Positions 17,057-26,513 of a DNA stretch of 64,000 nt are shown here, piece by piece (position 1 is the first letter of the stretch; each line of letters starts with the position of its first letter). Below the pieces are notes generated by a model, which saw only the letters and a program-made list of their open reading frames with translations, was not told the origin of the DNA and searched no databases. Source of the DNA: Ruegeria halocynthiae (GTDB lineage: Bacteria; Pseudomonadota; Alphaproteobacteria; Rhodobacterales; Rhodobacteraceae); the NCBI RefSeq assembly GCF_900106805.1, contig NZ_FNNP01000001.1, positions 248,001 through 312,000 on the forward strand, in the 5' to 3' direction. Position numbers and translations under genes: made by a program.

Positions 17057-17669
17057 TGGTTGTGTCCTCCGTTGATGTAGAGGATCCATCCCCAGTGGCT
17101 GTATTGGATGATCCTCCGAAAGGCTCATGAACAAATACTGAGATTGCGTGCAGTTCCCATTGCCCGTCATTATCCTGCTTGACCAGATCGTTCATCATGG
17201 AAAAACCAAAAGCAGGTGACACTTCAAGACAGGCACGGATAATCATCAGTTCATTCGATGTTCCCAGTTCAAACACAACGTCTTCGGCTTTTCTGATCGT
17301 GGCGGGGGTGTCGACACAAAACGGGGTAGGGTCCAGTGTATTCCCGACGCGCGGGTCAATGGATTTCATTTCGAGTGCAAGATGTTGGGAGCATTCGGAA
17401 ATAAGCGCGCGTTCACATATCATTTTTTTCAGTAGAGCGTGATCCCACTTGTCTTCTCCGGCGGGCAGACGGTTCAGTCGAACTTCTCTGATCGTCATGT
17501 CCAACGAGCGTTCAAGATCGGCGTGGTGAAAGGACTGCAATCCCAGGTCCATGCCAGAATATCCGACATAAAAGAAAAGAGGGAACCAGAATAGAAATTC
17601 GATACTCGAGGATGCGCCATCCTCATTGCGCCAAAATCGCTTCGTTCGCTTTCGCAACGACATTCTCAT
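17043..17669 (-). CDS. TadE-family pilus assembly protein
   Basis: A 208-residue protein with a basic start and then DGASSSIEFLFWFPLFFYVG, a TadE-type pseudopilin segment with the conserved Glu, followed by a periplasmic domain with four or more cysteines. The C-terminus is a Ser/Thr-rich tail. ATG 17669 overlaps the TadG-like stop (ATGA). TadE proteins are processed like prepilins and help assemble Flp pili; no flp, cpaA or tadA gene is nearby in this window. Confidence 0.85.
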   Translation of the reverse strand: MRMSLRKRTKRFWRNEDGASSSIEFLFWFPLFFYVGYSGMDLGLQSFHHADLERSLDMTIREVRLNRLPAGEDKWDHALLKKMICERALISECSQHLALEMKSIDPRVGNTLDPTPFCVDTPATIRKAEDVVFELGTSNELMIIRACLEVSPAFGFSMMNDLVKQDNDGQWELHAISVFVHEPFGGSSNTATGDGSSTSTEDTTSATN

Positions 17670-19483
17670 TGGGTCAGCCTCAGGTTCTGAATCGAGGTGC
17701 TGATTGAATCAAATACACGCTCAATCTGACTGCCGGACGCTTCATAATAACGCGCAGGTTTGATCGCGCAGTCTTTCAGCATCTGTTTGACACCGTACGG
17801 GGCCTCGAAAGCGACGGAGAAGATTATGACTTTTTCTTTCTCGGCCTCTACGCAGAGATCTACAACGCGGGGGTTTTTGGTTCCGGGGCCGATTTCGGTT
17901 GTCGAGTTTGCAGCAAACTCGTCGGCGCGGGTCCAGCCATAAGTGTGACGGATCATGTCCCGGATCGCATACTTTTCTGTATGTGCCCAGACATCGGGCC
18001 ATTGCAACTCATCGTCAGCAAGGGCTGCTCCGCTTTCAGTGAATTCGCGATCATCCGATCTGTCGATATCGTAGCAAGTCCCGTAATAATAATCTCTGCA
18101 ACGATATCGAATATGGGTTCCATTCCCGTGTGCGTGATCTTGAAACTTGTCTCGTGTCCAATACCCATTGTCCCAAACGGTGGTATTAACATTAGGCCAA
18201 GCCCAGCGCGCATTGTCCTCGTCATAGATGGAATAGGTTTCGGCAGTTTCGTTCCAAAAAATGCCGGAGTCGCCGTCGTTGTATGGCGAGTTAACTTTGT
18301 GCTGATAGGTGTTTTCACCATCAGTCATCAAAACAAGAACCTTAAGGGTATCTGAAGTGTTGTTTGACGCGGGGCGTATCGCAAAAGAGTTTGGAATTTC
18401 GGAACTGTCGGCAATTTGGGCAATCAGTGGCTGAATACTGTCATCAAGCAGTGTCAGCCCCCATTTCAAACCGACGTCGATTGACGTCCAGCCGCTTGCG
18501 ACCAAGTTGTCAATCTGATCTTTCAGTATGGTGGGGCTATTTTGAATAATAGTCATTTCCCGCTGGTCGGTCGGGGATTCAAGACGGCACGTACTGCTGG
18601 ATACCAGCGTATCGTTAAACCTCTTGTCACTTGAACCGGAATCCCTGAAGTGGAGAGTCTGCGGGATGTAGTCTCCTTTTTTGATGATGTTTCCACCATC
18701 ATCTACGATATCATAGTAGTTGAAGTTGGTCGTTCTGAAATCCGAGGCTTGGAAATCAATGCAATTGGCAACTTCGTTTCCACCGATCGTATTCATCGCG
18801 TTCATTAAATAATCAGGGACCGAGACTTGTTCGGAATACGGAACGATCGAAATCGACAACCTGCCGTCCTCTGACTTCAGGATCATTTCATCAATAAAAT
18901 CGTTTGCCGCTTTTTTCAGATTGGTCAGCTTTGTCCCACGCATCGAGCCCGATACGTCCAGAACCAACGAAATTTCGACGTTACCAATGGATTCTTCGGC
19001 GACGCTGGTGGCGGTTGTGTCGATGTGATCAACACCACTCCACTTCATGAAGTGGGTCTCGATGCTCAAATCTGCGCTGGCTGAGACTTTGCGCTTACCT
19101 TCAAGGTCAGCGATTTGCTCAACAGTCCCGTCCTCATTGGTTTTGCATGTTTCAGGTTCAACCACGATATTGCTGATAATATCTGTGCTGAAGCCTTCTT
19201 TGCTGATGTAATCGTTTACGACGACACGCGGGCAGAGCTCTTGGTCGAGATCAGCTGCCGCGAGAACGGCACGGTCAAGTGCGTATTGCAGCCTTACTCT
19301 TTCCCGATCGTGACGCATGACATCAACGGCAAATCCGGCAACCGTGAAGACCATCATGACCAGGAAAAGCGCGAGGATCGTCATCGAGCCATCAGTTGCA
19401 TCGACGAACCGACGCAAGTGCCGAGAGCATCTGTTTTCGCGACATATACGGTTGAGTTGGATCATCAAACCAAACTTGTGCAT
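17666..19483 (-). CDS. TadG-like pilus assembly protein with von Willebrand A domain
   Basis: A 605-residue protein. The N-terminus has the Tad/TadG segment DGSMTILALFLVMMVF with one membrane helix (about 33-54). A von Willebrand A domain starts near residue 170 with the MIDAS motif DVSGS (176-180) and a later VLMTDGENTY. The C-terminal third is rich in Tyr, Asp and Arg. GAGGAACCC precedes ATG 19483. It is thought to sit in the envelope and may mediate adhesion. Base composition is visibly more AT-rich than its neighbours. Confidence 0.87.
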   Translation of the reverse strand: MHKFGLMIQLNRICRENRCSRHLRRFVDATDGSMTILALFLVMMVFTVAGFAVDVMRHDRERVRLQYALDRAVLAAADLDQELCPRVVVNDYISKEGFSTDIISNIVVEPETCKTNEDGTVEQIADLEGKRKVSASADLSIETHFMKWSGVDHIDTTATSVAEESIGNVEISLVLDVSGSMRGTKLTNLKKAANDFIDEMILKSEDGRLSISIVPYSEQVSVPDYLMNAMNTIGGNEVANCIDFQASDFRTTNFNYYDIVDDGGNIIKKGDYIPQTLHFRDSGSSDKRFNDTLVSSSTCRLESPTDQREMTIIQNSPTILKDQIDNLVASGWTSIDVGLKWGLTLLDDSIQPLIAQIADSSEIPNSFAIRPASNNTSDTLKVLVLMTDGENTYQHKVNSPYNDGDSGIFWNETAETYSIYDEDNARWAWPNVNTTVWDNGYWTRDKFQDHAHGNGTHIRYRCRDYYYGTCYDIDRSDDREFTESGAALADDELQWPDVWAHTEKYAIRDMIRHTYGWTRADEFAANSTTEIGPGTKNPRVVDLCVEAEKEKVIIFSVAFEAPYGVKQMLKDCAIKPARYYEASGSQIERVFDSISTSIQNLRLTQ

Positions 19484-19809
19484 AATGGGTTCCTCTGTCG
19501 ATCAGACATACTGATGCCAGCGCTTTGCAACTTTAATAATTTATACACGGATCGTGGCGAGATTTGGGCGTAGTGGGTATTATGCTGCTCGTTTTCAACG
19601 ATTTTCGGCTTTATTCGTGCCGTTCCGGGGGCTTTTGTTTCGCACTTCGGGACAATCGAGCGCGGCTTCGTTAATCTCCGACTCACCTATGGCATCGTAC
19701 TGCGATATTCACGAGCAGATGAAAATAAGTGCAGTTATTGATTGCGGTTAGTCATCAGCGATGCGACAAAACGTCATGACGTATGTCACCTACCGGTACG
19801 GAGGACTTT
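19484..19809. other. Intergenic region between divergent tadG-like and glutamate dehydrogenase genes
   Basis: No gene is supported here; short open frames lack ribosome sites. On the minus strand, TATAAA at 19540-19545 could serve as a -10 element for the tad-like genes. A 12-bp palindrome lies near the dehydrogenase start at 19771-19782. Confidence 0.5.
19771..19782. promoter_or_regulatory. Palindrome upstream of glutamate dehydrogenase gene
   Basis: ACGTCATGACGT is a perfect 12-bp palindrome ending 27 bp before the start codon, followed at once by ATGTCA, which repeats part of the half-site. A regulator binding site is plausible but unproven. Confidence 0.3.
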
Positions 19810-21240
19810 ATGACCGCCATTAAAGAACCAAGCTTTCGTGAGAGTGTTGATCTGATGTTCAACAGGGCTGCGTCACTGATGGACCTGCCGCCCGGACTGG
19901 AAGAAAAGATACGAGTGTGTAACGCCACCTACACGGTTAGGTTCGGGGTTCGTTTGCGGGGTCAGATTCACACGTTCACCGGATACCGCTCAGTTCATTC
20001 GGAACATATGGAGCCCGTCAAAGGTGGTATTCGTTATGCCCTTGCCGTGAACCAGGATGAGGTCGAAGCGCTCGCGGCGCTTATGACCTACAAGTGTGCT
20101 TTGGTCGAGGCTCCGTTCGGCGGTTCGAAGGGTGGGTTGTGCATTGATCCGCGTAAATACGAAGAACACGAGATGGAACAGATCACCCGCCGTTTCGCCT
20201 ATGAATTGGCCAAGCGCGATCTGATCAACCCGTCCCAGAACGTCCCGGCACCCGACATGGGAACGGGTGAGCGAGAAATGGCGTGGATGGCCGACCAGTA
20301 CGCACGGATGAACACGACGGATATCAATGCAAAGGCCTGTGTGACAGGCAAACCGTTGAACGCCGGTGGTATCGCGGGCAGGGTCGAAGCGACCGGGCGT
20401 GGCATTCAGTATGCGTTGCGCGAATTCTTCCGGAATCCTGAGGATGTCAAAAAGGCAGGCATGTCTGGCAAGCTGGACGGCAAGCGTGTTGTCGTGCAGG
20501 GCTTGGGCAATGTGGGCTATCACGCCGCCAAATTTCTTAGCGAAGAAGACGGGTCACGTGTCATCGGAATCATCGAATGGGATGGTGCATTGTACAATCC
20601 CGATGGCATTGATGTCGAAGCGGTGCGCCAATGGATTGTCAAGCATGGCGGCGTGAAAGACTATCCCGATGCCACGCATTCAGCCGAAGGCGGTGCAGTG
20701 CTTGAATCAGAGTGCGACATCCTGATCCCGGCGGCGCTGGAGGGGGTGATTAACCTGTCCAATGCTGAACGGATCAAAGCACCGCTGATTATCGAGGCCG
20801 CCAACGGCCCTGTCACGGCGGGCGCGGACGAAGTGCTACGCAATAAAGGCACCGTGATTATCCCCGACATGTATGCAAATGCGGGTGGTGTTACTGTGTC
20901 CTATTTCGAGTGGGTCAAGAACCTCAGCCACATCCGCTTTGGTCGGATGCAACGCCGTCAGGAAGAAGCACGGCATGAGTTGATCGTCAGCGAGCTTCAG
21001 CGGCTAGATAGGTATCTGGGCGATGCTTGGTCAATGTCACCGGATTTCAAAGCCAAGTATCTAAAGGGTGCAGATGAGCTGGAGCTTGTTCGCTCGGGCC
21101 TCGATGACACGATGCGCATTGCCTATCAGGCCATGAGCGAGGTTTGGCATGATCGCGCCGATGTCGACGACCTGCGCACGGCCGCCTATATCGTGGCGAT
21201 CGACCGCGTCTCAAAAAGCTATCGCGCCAAAGGGCTCTAA
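19810..21240 (+). CDS. Glu/Leu/Phe/Val-type glutamate dehydrogenase
   Basis: A 476-residue amino-acid dehydrogenase. The substrate lysine region PVKGGIRYA and the catalytic APFGGSKGGLCIDP are intact; the Rossmann motif is VQGLGNVGYHAA. ATG 19810 is preceded by CGGAGGAC; the ATG at 19783 is not. It would interconvert glutamate and 2-oxoglutarate plus ammonia; members of this family vary in substrate. It sits directly ahead of a sarcosine oxidase operon, where it could handle nitrogen released from N-methyl amino acids, which is inference. Confidence 0.9.
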   Translation: MTAIKEPSFRESVDLMFNRAASLMDLPPGLEEKIRVCNATYTVRFGVRLRGQIHTFTGYRSVHSEHMEPVKGGIRYALAVNQDEVEALAALMTYKCALVEAPFGGSKGGLCIDPRKYEEHEMEQITRRFAYELAKRDLINPSQNVPAPDMGTGEREMAWMADQYARMNTTDINAKACVTGKPLNAGGIAGRVEATGRGIQYALREFFRNPEDVKKAGMSGKLDGKRVVVQGLGNVGYHAAKFLSEEDGSRVIGIIEWDGALYNPDGIDVEAVRQWIVKHGGVKDYPDATHSAEGGAVLESECDILIPAALEGVINLSNAERIKAPLIIEAANGPVTAGADEVLRNKGTVIIPDMYANAGGVTVSYFEWVKNLSHIRFGRMQRRQEEARHELIVSELQRLDRYLGDAWSMSPDFKAKYLKGADELELVRSGLDDTMRIAYQAMSEVWHDRADVDDLRTAAYIVAIDRVSKSYRAKGL

Positions 21241-21262
21241 AACCGCACGAGGATCAAGGTTG

Positions 21263-21301
21263 TGAAAGCGGGCGGCCCCTGGGTCGGCCGCTTTTGGTTT
21301 T
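21263..21301 (+). terminator. Probable intrinsic terminator after glutamate dehydrogenase gene
   Basis: GCGGCC (21272-21277) pairs with GGCCGC (21286-21291) around an 8-nt loop, then CTTTTGGTTTTG. It lies about 30 bp after the stop codon and separates this gene from the sox operon. Confidence 0.6.
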
Positions 21302-21437
21302 GACCAAAGTCGTTCATGTGAATGAGTTGGTCGCCAGTTGACAAGTTTTTGTCGAAAACAGCAGCGGAACCGGAATCTGGCGTTGTTACTGCTGGGCGAA
21401 GTTGGTTTGATGCCGACATACCTGTAGGGAGGTCTGA

Positions 21438-22691
21438 ATGCGTTTCTCCGGCTTGCGTGTCCTGAAAGAGGGTCTGACCGGTAACAAAGGTTGGGCGCCG
21501 CACTGGCGCGAGCCCGAGCCGAAATCCGAATATGACATCGTGATTATCGGCGGCGGCGGCCATGGTCTGAGCACGGCATATTATCTGGCCAAGGAACATG
21601 GTCTGACCAACATTGCGGTTCTGGAAAAGGGCTATATCGGTGGGGGCAACATCGGGCGCAATACCACAATCGTTCGCGCGAACTACTTTCTGCAGGGAAA
21701 TTCAGAGTTTTATTCGCATTCGCTGAAGCTGTGGGAAGGACTTGAGGAGGATCTGAACTATAACGTCATGCATTCTCAGCGTGGGATAATTAATCTGTTC
21801 CACTCGGACGGGCAACGGGATGCGGCGGCGCGGCGCGGCAATATGATGATCAGCCAAGGGGACGATGCCATTCTGCTCAATCGTGATGAGCTGAGACGAA
21901 TGCTGCCTTATCTGAACTTCGATGACCTTCGGTTCCCGCTCTATGGCGGTCTCTATCACCCGCGCGGAGGGACGGCGCGACACGATGCGGTGGCCTGGGG
22001 GTACGCCCGTGGGGCAGATCAACGCGGTGTTGATTTGATCCAGAATTGTGAAGTGGCAGGCATCGATATCGAAAACGGTGTGGTGCGCGGAGTGCAGACC
22101 TCACGCGGGCCGATCCGGGCCAAGAAAGTGGCTATGGTTGCCGCCGGTCGGTCGGGTCAGGTGGCTGCGATGGCAGGTATGCGACTGCCGATCGAAAGCC
22201 ATGTACTGCAGGCTTTTGTGACCGAAGGGCTGAAACCCTGCCTCGATCATGTTGTGACTTTTGGTATGGGGCATTTCTATATCAGTCAGTCGGACAAGGG
22301 CGGTTTGGTCTTTGGCGGTGATCTGGATTTCTATGCATCGTATGCGGCGCGGGGGAACTTGCCCACCGTCGAAAGCGTGATGGAGGCCGGGATGACCCTG
22401 ATGCCAATGATCGGGAAAGCGCGTGTACTAAGGTCCTGGGGTGGGATCATGGACATGACACCCGATGGGTCGCCGATCATCGACCGGACGGATATCGAAG
22501 GGCTCTATATGAATTGCGGCTGGAATTATGGCGGGTTCAAAGCGGTTCCGGGGTCGGGAAATGTGTTCGCACATCTGATTGCGACTGACCGCTATCATGA
22601 GAATGCGACTGGTTTCCGGTTGGACCGTTTCCGCACCGGGAACGGTATCATTGATGAAGAGGGCAAAGGCTCTCAGCACAATCTGCATTGA
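21438..22691 (+). CDS. soxB: Sarcosine oxidase beta subunit, operon 1
   Basis: A 417-residue flavoprotein of the DAO family. The dinucleotide motif IIGGGGHGLSTAYY is at residues 36-49. GGTARHDAVAWG contains His182, which by family position is likely the covalent FMN attachment site. It is the catalytic subunit that oxidises the N-methyl group of sarcosine. GGGAGG precedes ATG 21438. It opens a soxB-soxD-soxA-soxG operon; a related operon lies at 53617-59768. Confidence 0.92.
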   Translation: MRFSGLRVLKEGLTGNKGWAPHWREPEPKSEYDIVIIGGGGHGLSTAYYLAKEHGLTNIAVLEKGYIGGGNIGRNTTIVRANYFLQGNSEFYSHSLKLWEGLEEDLNYNVMHSQRGIINLFHSDGQRDAAARRGNMMISQGDDAILLNRDELRRMLPYLNFDDLRFPLYGGLYHPRGGTARHDAVAWGYARGADQRGVDLIQNCEVAGIDIENGVVRGVQTSRGPIRAKKVAMVAAGRSGQVAAMAGMRLPIESHVLQAFVTEGLKPCLDHVVTFGMGHFYISQSDKGGLVFGGDLDFYASYAARGNLPTVESVMEAGMTLMPMIGKARVLRSWGGIMDMTPDGSPIIDRTDIEGLYMNCGWNYGGFKAVPGSGNVFAHLIATDRYHENATGFRLDRFRTGNGIIDEEGKGSQHNLH

Positions 22692-22746
22692 GGGTGGCGA
22701 TGTCGGATTCGGGTGTTGTTGAAAAGATAAAGCAGGGGGTGCGGGT

Positions 22747-23010
22747 ATGAGGATTACCTGTCCGTATTGCGGCGAACGGGATCGGCGCGAGTTTTACTAT
22801 CGCGGAGCGGCTGTTGATCTGGATCGTCCGGCCCCGGATGCTGGTGGGGAGGCCTGGGACGACTTTGTTTATCAACGGGAAAACCCGGCAGGACCGATAC
22901 GTGAGCTCTGGTTTCACGAAGGCGGATGCGGCGCGTGGATCGTGGTCACACGAAACACGGTGACACACGAGATGATCGACGTGCAACTGGCGTCGGAGGT
23001 GAAAGCATGA
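22747..23010 (+). CDS. soxD: Sarcosine oxidase delta subunit, operon 1
   Basis: An 87-residue zinc-binding subunit. The ligands of the family are visible: Cys5 and Cys8 (CPYC) and His57 and Cys61 (FHEGGCGAW). The protein is shorter than its paralogue at 55795 (109 residues), lacking the C-terminal extension. It overlaps soxA by 4 bp (ATGA). Confidence 0.9.
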   Translation: MRITCPYCGERDRREFYYRGAAVDLDRPAPDAGGEAWDDFVYQRENPAGPIRELWFHEGGCGAWIVVTRNTVTHEMIDVQLASEVKA

Positions 23011-25940
23011 GGGTCGATGGAAAAGGTTTGATTGACCGGACGCGATCCATTCCGTTTGTGTTCGATGGCGTTAGCTACAATGGCTATGCGGGCGATACGT
23101 TGGCTTCGGCGCTTTTGGCTAACGGCGTACGGCTGATGGGGCGATCGTTCAAGTATCACCGGCCACGTGGCGTGCTGACCGCGGGCAGCGAAGAACCGAA
23201 TGCGTTAGTGACTGTTGGGATGGGGGCCGGGCAGGAACCAAATGTCCGCGCAACGATGCAAGAGATTTATCCGGGGCTGGATGCGCGCAGTCAGAACCGC
23301 TGGCCGAGTCTGAATTTCGATGTGATGGGGATCAACGATCTGGCGGCGCCGTTTCTGGGCGCGGGTTTCTATTACAAGACATTCATGTGGCCAAAAAGCT
23401 TTTGGGAAAAGTTATATGAACCCGTCATCCGGCGTGCGGCGGGTTTGGGGGCATTGTCGGGAGAGGACAATCCCGACAAGTACGAAAGCGCGTATGCTTT
23501 TTGTGATCTTCTGGTAATCGGCGCTGGGCCCGCCGGATTGATGGCTGCTCTGGTTGCGGGTCGGGCCGGTGCGGATGTCATTTTAGTGGACGAAAACAGT
23601 CGCGTCGGAGGGCGTCTGCTGGCCGAGACCTATGAGATCGACGGAAAGCCGGGGCCTGTCTGGGTAGATGAGGTGCTGGCCGAGTTGGCTGTGATGGATA
23701 ACGTCCGCATCATGACGCGAACAACTGTCGCGGGCGCCTATGATCAGGGTACTTTTGCTGCGTTGGAGCGGGTGCTGCATCACACTGACAGACGTCCAAA
23801 CGGAGCCCCGATCGAGACCTATTTGCGGATTGTTGCGAAACGCTCGATATTGGCGGCAGGCGCGTTAGAGCGCCCGATCGCGTTCCGTGATAATGACCGT
23901 CCCGGGATCATGACCGCAGGCGCTGTTCGGGCCTACCTGAACCGTTGGGGGGTTAGTCCCGGCAATAATGTGACGATCTTCGGCAATACTGATGACATTC
24001 ATCGCACCGCGCGCGATCTGCTAGATGCAGGTGTTCATATAGCCGCCGTGATCGACAGCCGCCATGATGCGCCCTTGTCTGACGATTATGAAGTTCTGCG
24101 AGGCGCTCAGGTCTGCGGCAGTTCCGGTCGCAAGGGGCTGGAATCAATCACAGTGCGTCGCCCCAGTGGCGAAGATCGTATCCACACCGACTGTTTGGCC
24201 ATGACCGGTGGGTGGAATCCCTCGGTTCACCTGACCTGCCATATGAATGGCCGCCCCGTATGGAAGCGTGATATCGAGGCCTTTGTGCCAATCTCGGGGG
24301 CTGTGCCCGGAATGGTGACGGCGGGGGCGTGCAGCGGATCGTTCTCGACCGCGGCCTGCCTGCGCCAGGGGGTTGAGGCGGCAGAGGCCGCGCTTGGAGA
24401 TCTCAGTCTGAAAGCGCCAAAGACCGCCATGCCGCAGGCCGAAGATACACCTTATGAGATATCTCAGCTTTGGGCTGTTCCTGGCAAGGGGCGTGCCTGG
24501 CTGGATTTCCAGAACGACGTCACGGTGAAAGACATTAAACAGGCCGCGACCGAAAACTTCCGTTCGGTCGAGCATATGAAGCGCTATACCACGCAAGGTA
24601 TGGCGACGGATCAGGGCAAGAACTCGAACGTGACGGCGCTGGCTATTTTGGCTGATGCAACCGGGCGCGGGATATCCGAGACCGGGACTACGACGTTCCG
24701 CCCGCCATATTCTCCGATTGCCATTGCGGCCTTGGGCGCGGGGGCCGAAGGCAAAGGGTTCAAGCCGCAGCGCTTTGCCACATCGCACAAGGCAACCGTG
24801 GCGCGACAGGCTCCGCTGATTGAGGCGGGGTTGTGGTACCGCCCCAGCTATTTCCCTGAGAAAGCTGAGACCACATGGCGGCAGTCCTGCGACCGCGAGG
24901 TCAACATGGTGCGTCAGGCGGTTGGCGTATGTGACGTCTCAACTTTGGGAAAGATCGACATTCAAGGCCCGGATGCCGGGGCGATTCTGGATTTCGTATA
25001 TGCGAACATGTTCTCGACGTTGAAAGTGGGCCGCACCCGGTATGGGCTCATGTTGCGCGAGGATGGGTTCGTCATGGATGACGGCACCACCGCGCGGTTG
25101 GGTGAAACGCATTACCTGATGACTACGACCACCGCGGCGGCGGGGGACGTGATGAAACATCTGGAGTTCGCCCACCAGGGGCTGCGCCCCGATCTTGATG
25201 TATCGTTCACGTCGGTGACCGAGCAATGGGCACAATTCGCAGTGGCTGGGCCAAAGTCACGCGAGCTGCTGAATGACCTGCTGGATTCAGCCATCGATGA
25301 CGAAAGCTGGCCGTTCATGGCCTGTGGTCCGATCTCGGTGCTGGGTGTGCAGGGGCGGCTGTTCCGCATCTCGTTCTCGGGCGAGCACGCCTATGAAATC
25401 GCGGTGCCCGCGCGCTATGGCGCGAGTCTGTTCGACATTTTGACCGAGCGCGCCCAAGCGCTTGGCGGTGGGCTTTACGGGATGGAAGCGTTGAACGTTC
25501 TGCGGATCGAGAAGGGATTCATCACGCATTCCGAGATCCATGGTCGGACAACCGCCTATGATATTGGTATGGGCCGGATGGTGTCGCAGAAAAAGGATTG
25601 TATCGGCAAAACTATGTCAGAACGTCCTGGTCTGGAAGGGTCAGGGCGGGAACGGCTGGTCGGACTGAAGCCGATTGGCGAAAGCAGAGAGCTTTTGGCT
25701 GGAGCGCATCTCTACAATGAAGAAGCCGAACCAGTGCGGATCAATGATCAGGGTTATCTGACCTCGGTTTGTTACTCGCCGACTCTGGAAACCATGTTGG
25801 GGTTGGGTTTTCTTGCCGATGGGCCGGACAGGTACGGAGCAATCGTCAAGATGGTCGATCATCTGCGCGGCGTGACGACGCTGTGCGAAGTGGTTAACCC
25901 GGTCTTCTTTGATCCAGAAGGAGGGCGCGTCCGTGGGTAA
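23007..25940 (+). CDS. soxA: Sarcosine oxidase alpha subunit, operon 1
   Basis: A 977-residue subunit. It has an N-terminal ferredoxin-like fold region (RSFKYHRPRG near 46-55), an NAD/FAD domain with GAGPAG (172-177), and a C-terminal T-protein-like domain that normally binds tetrahydrofolate and captures the one-carbon unit as methylene-THF. In that domain the usual GxExDGT segment reads ITHSEIHGRTTAYD near residue 838, unlike paralogue soxA at 56192. ATG 23007 overlaps soxD. Whether the change alters folate binding or substrate is unknown. Confidence 0.92.
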   Translation: MRVDGKGLIDRTRSIPFVFDGVSYNGYAGDTLASALLANGVRLMGRSFKYHRPRGVLTAGSEEPNALVTVGMGAGQEPNVRATMQEIYPGLDARSQNRWPSLNFDVMGINDLAAPFLGAGFYYKTFMWPKSFWEKLYEPVIRRAAGLGALSGEDNPDKYESAYAFCDLLVIGAGPAGLMAALVAGRAGADVILVDENSRVGGRLLAETYEIDGKPGPVWVDEVLAELAVMDNVRIMTRTTVAGAYDQGTFAALERVLHHTDRRPNGAPIETYLRIVAKRSILAAGALERPIAFRDNDRPGIMTAGAVRAYLNRWGVSPGNNVTIFGNTDDIHRTARDLLDAGVHIAAVIDSRHDAPLSDDYEVLRGAQVCGSSGRKGLESITVRRPSGEDRIHTDCLAMTGGWNPSVHLTCHMNGRPVWKRDIEAFVPISGAVPGMVTAGACSGSFSTAACLRQGVEAAEAALGDLSLKAPKTAMPQAEDTPYEISQLWAVPGKGRAWLDFQNDVTVKDIKQAATENFRSVEHMKRYTTQGMATDQGKNSNVTALAILADATGRGISETGTTTFRPPYSPIAIAALGAGAEGKGFKPQRFATSHKATVARQAPLIEAGLWYRPSYFPEKAETTWRQSCDREVNMVRQAVGVCDVSTLGKIDIQGPDAGAILDFVYANMFSTLKVGRTRYGLMLREDGFVMDDGTTARLGETHYLMTTTTAAAGDVMKHLEFAHQGLRPDLDVSFTSVTEQWAQFAVAGPKSRELLNDLLDSAIDDESWPFMACGPISVLGVQGRLFRISFSGEHAYEIAVPARYGASLFDILTERAQALGGGLYGMEALNVLRIEKGFITHSEIHGRTTAYDIGMGRMVSQKKDCIGKTMSERPGLEGSGRERLVGLKPIGESRELLAGAHLYNEEAEPVRINDQGYLTSVCYSPTLETMLGLGFLADGPDRYGAIVKMVDHLRGVTTLCEVVNPVFFDPEGGRVRG

Positions 25941-26478
25941 ACTGATCGCTAATACGCCTTGCGACGGGTTGCTGCCTCTGACTGTCGGCTCTGTGACGCT
26001 CAGCGAAGAGGATGTCGGGGCGATCCATTCGATCTCACCCTTAAATGGTAAGCAAAAGGCTTTGTCCGAGGCGTTGAAGGCAGCGCATGGGATGGCTTAT
26101 CCGTCGGCCAATAGGGCGACCGGGAAAGCAGGTGACCGGGCGATCTGGTTCGGCCCGTCACATGTGATGCTGATGGGGCCTGCACCTGATGTAACGCTGT
26201 TTGGGAATGCTGCGATCGTCGATCAGTCAGACGCGTGGACAGTCGTCCGGGTCAATGGGGCTGAGGTCGAAGATGTACTTGCCCGCGTAGTTCCGGTTGA
26301 TTTGCGTTTGTCTCAGTTCAAGCGCGGCCATACCGCCCGGACCTTACTGTTTCACATGACAGCTTCGATCACGCGGGTGGGTGAGAACGCGTTTCAGATC
26401 ATGGTCTTTCGATCCATGGCCGAGACACTGGTTCACGATTTGAAAAGGGCGATGGAAGGCGTGGCCGCGCGCGGGTAG
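25933..26478 (+). CDS. soxG: Sarcosine oxidase gamma subunit, operon 1 (GTG start)
   Basis: A 181-residue gamma subunit. The start is taken as GTG 25933 because GAAGGAGGG lies just upstream and the frame overlaps soxA by 8 bp, as is usual in this operon; the ATG at 25909 would extend further into soxA without a site. The C-terminal half has the family pattern (DLRLSQFKRGHTARTLLFH). The subunit is structural. Confidence 0.85.
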   Translation: MGKLIANTPCDGLLPLTVGSVTLSEEDVGAIHSISPLNGKQKALSEALKAAHGMAYPSANRATGKAGDRAIWFGPSHVMLMGPAPDVTLFGNAAIVDQSDAWTVVRVNGAEVEDVLARVVPVDLRLSQFKRGHTARTLLFHMTASITRVGENAFQIMVFRSMAETLVHDLKRAMEGVAARG

Positions 26479-26513
26479 ACTTCTCGGAACTCAACTGATT
26501 CCGGAGCCGCATA

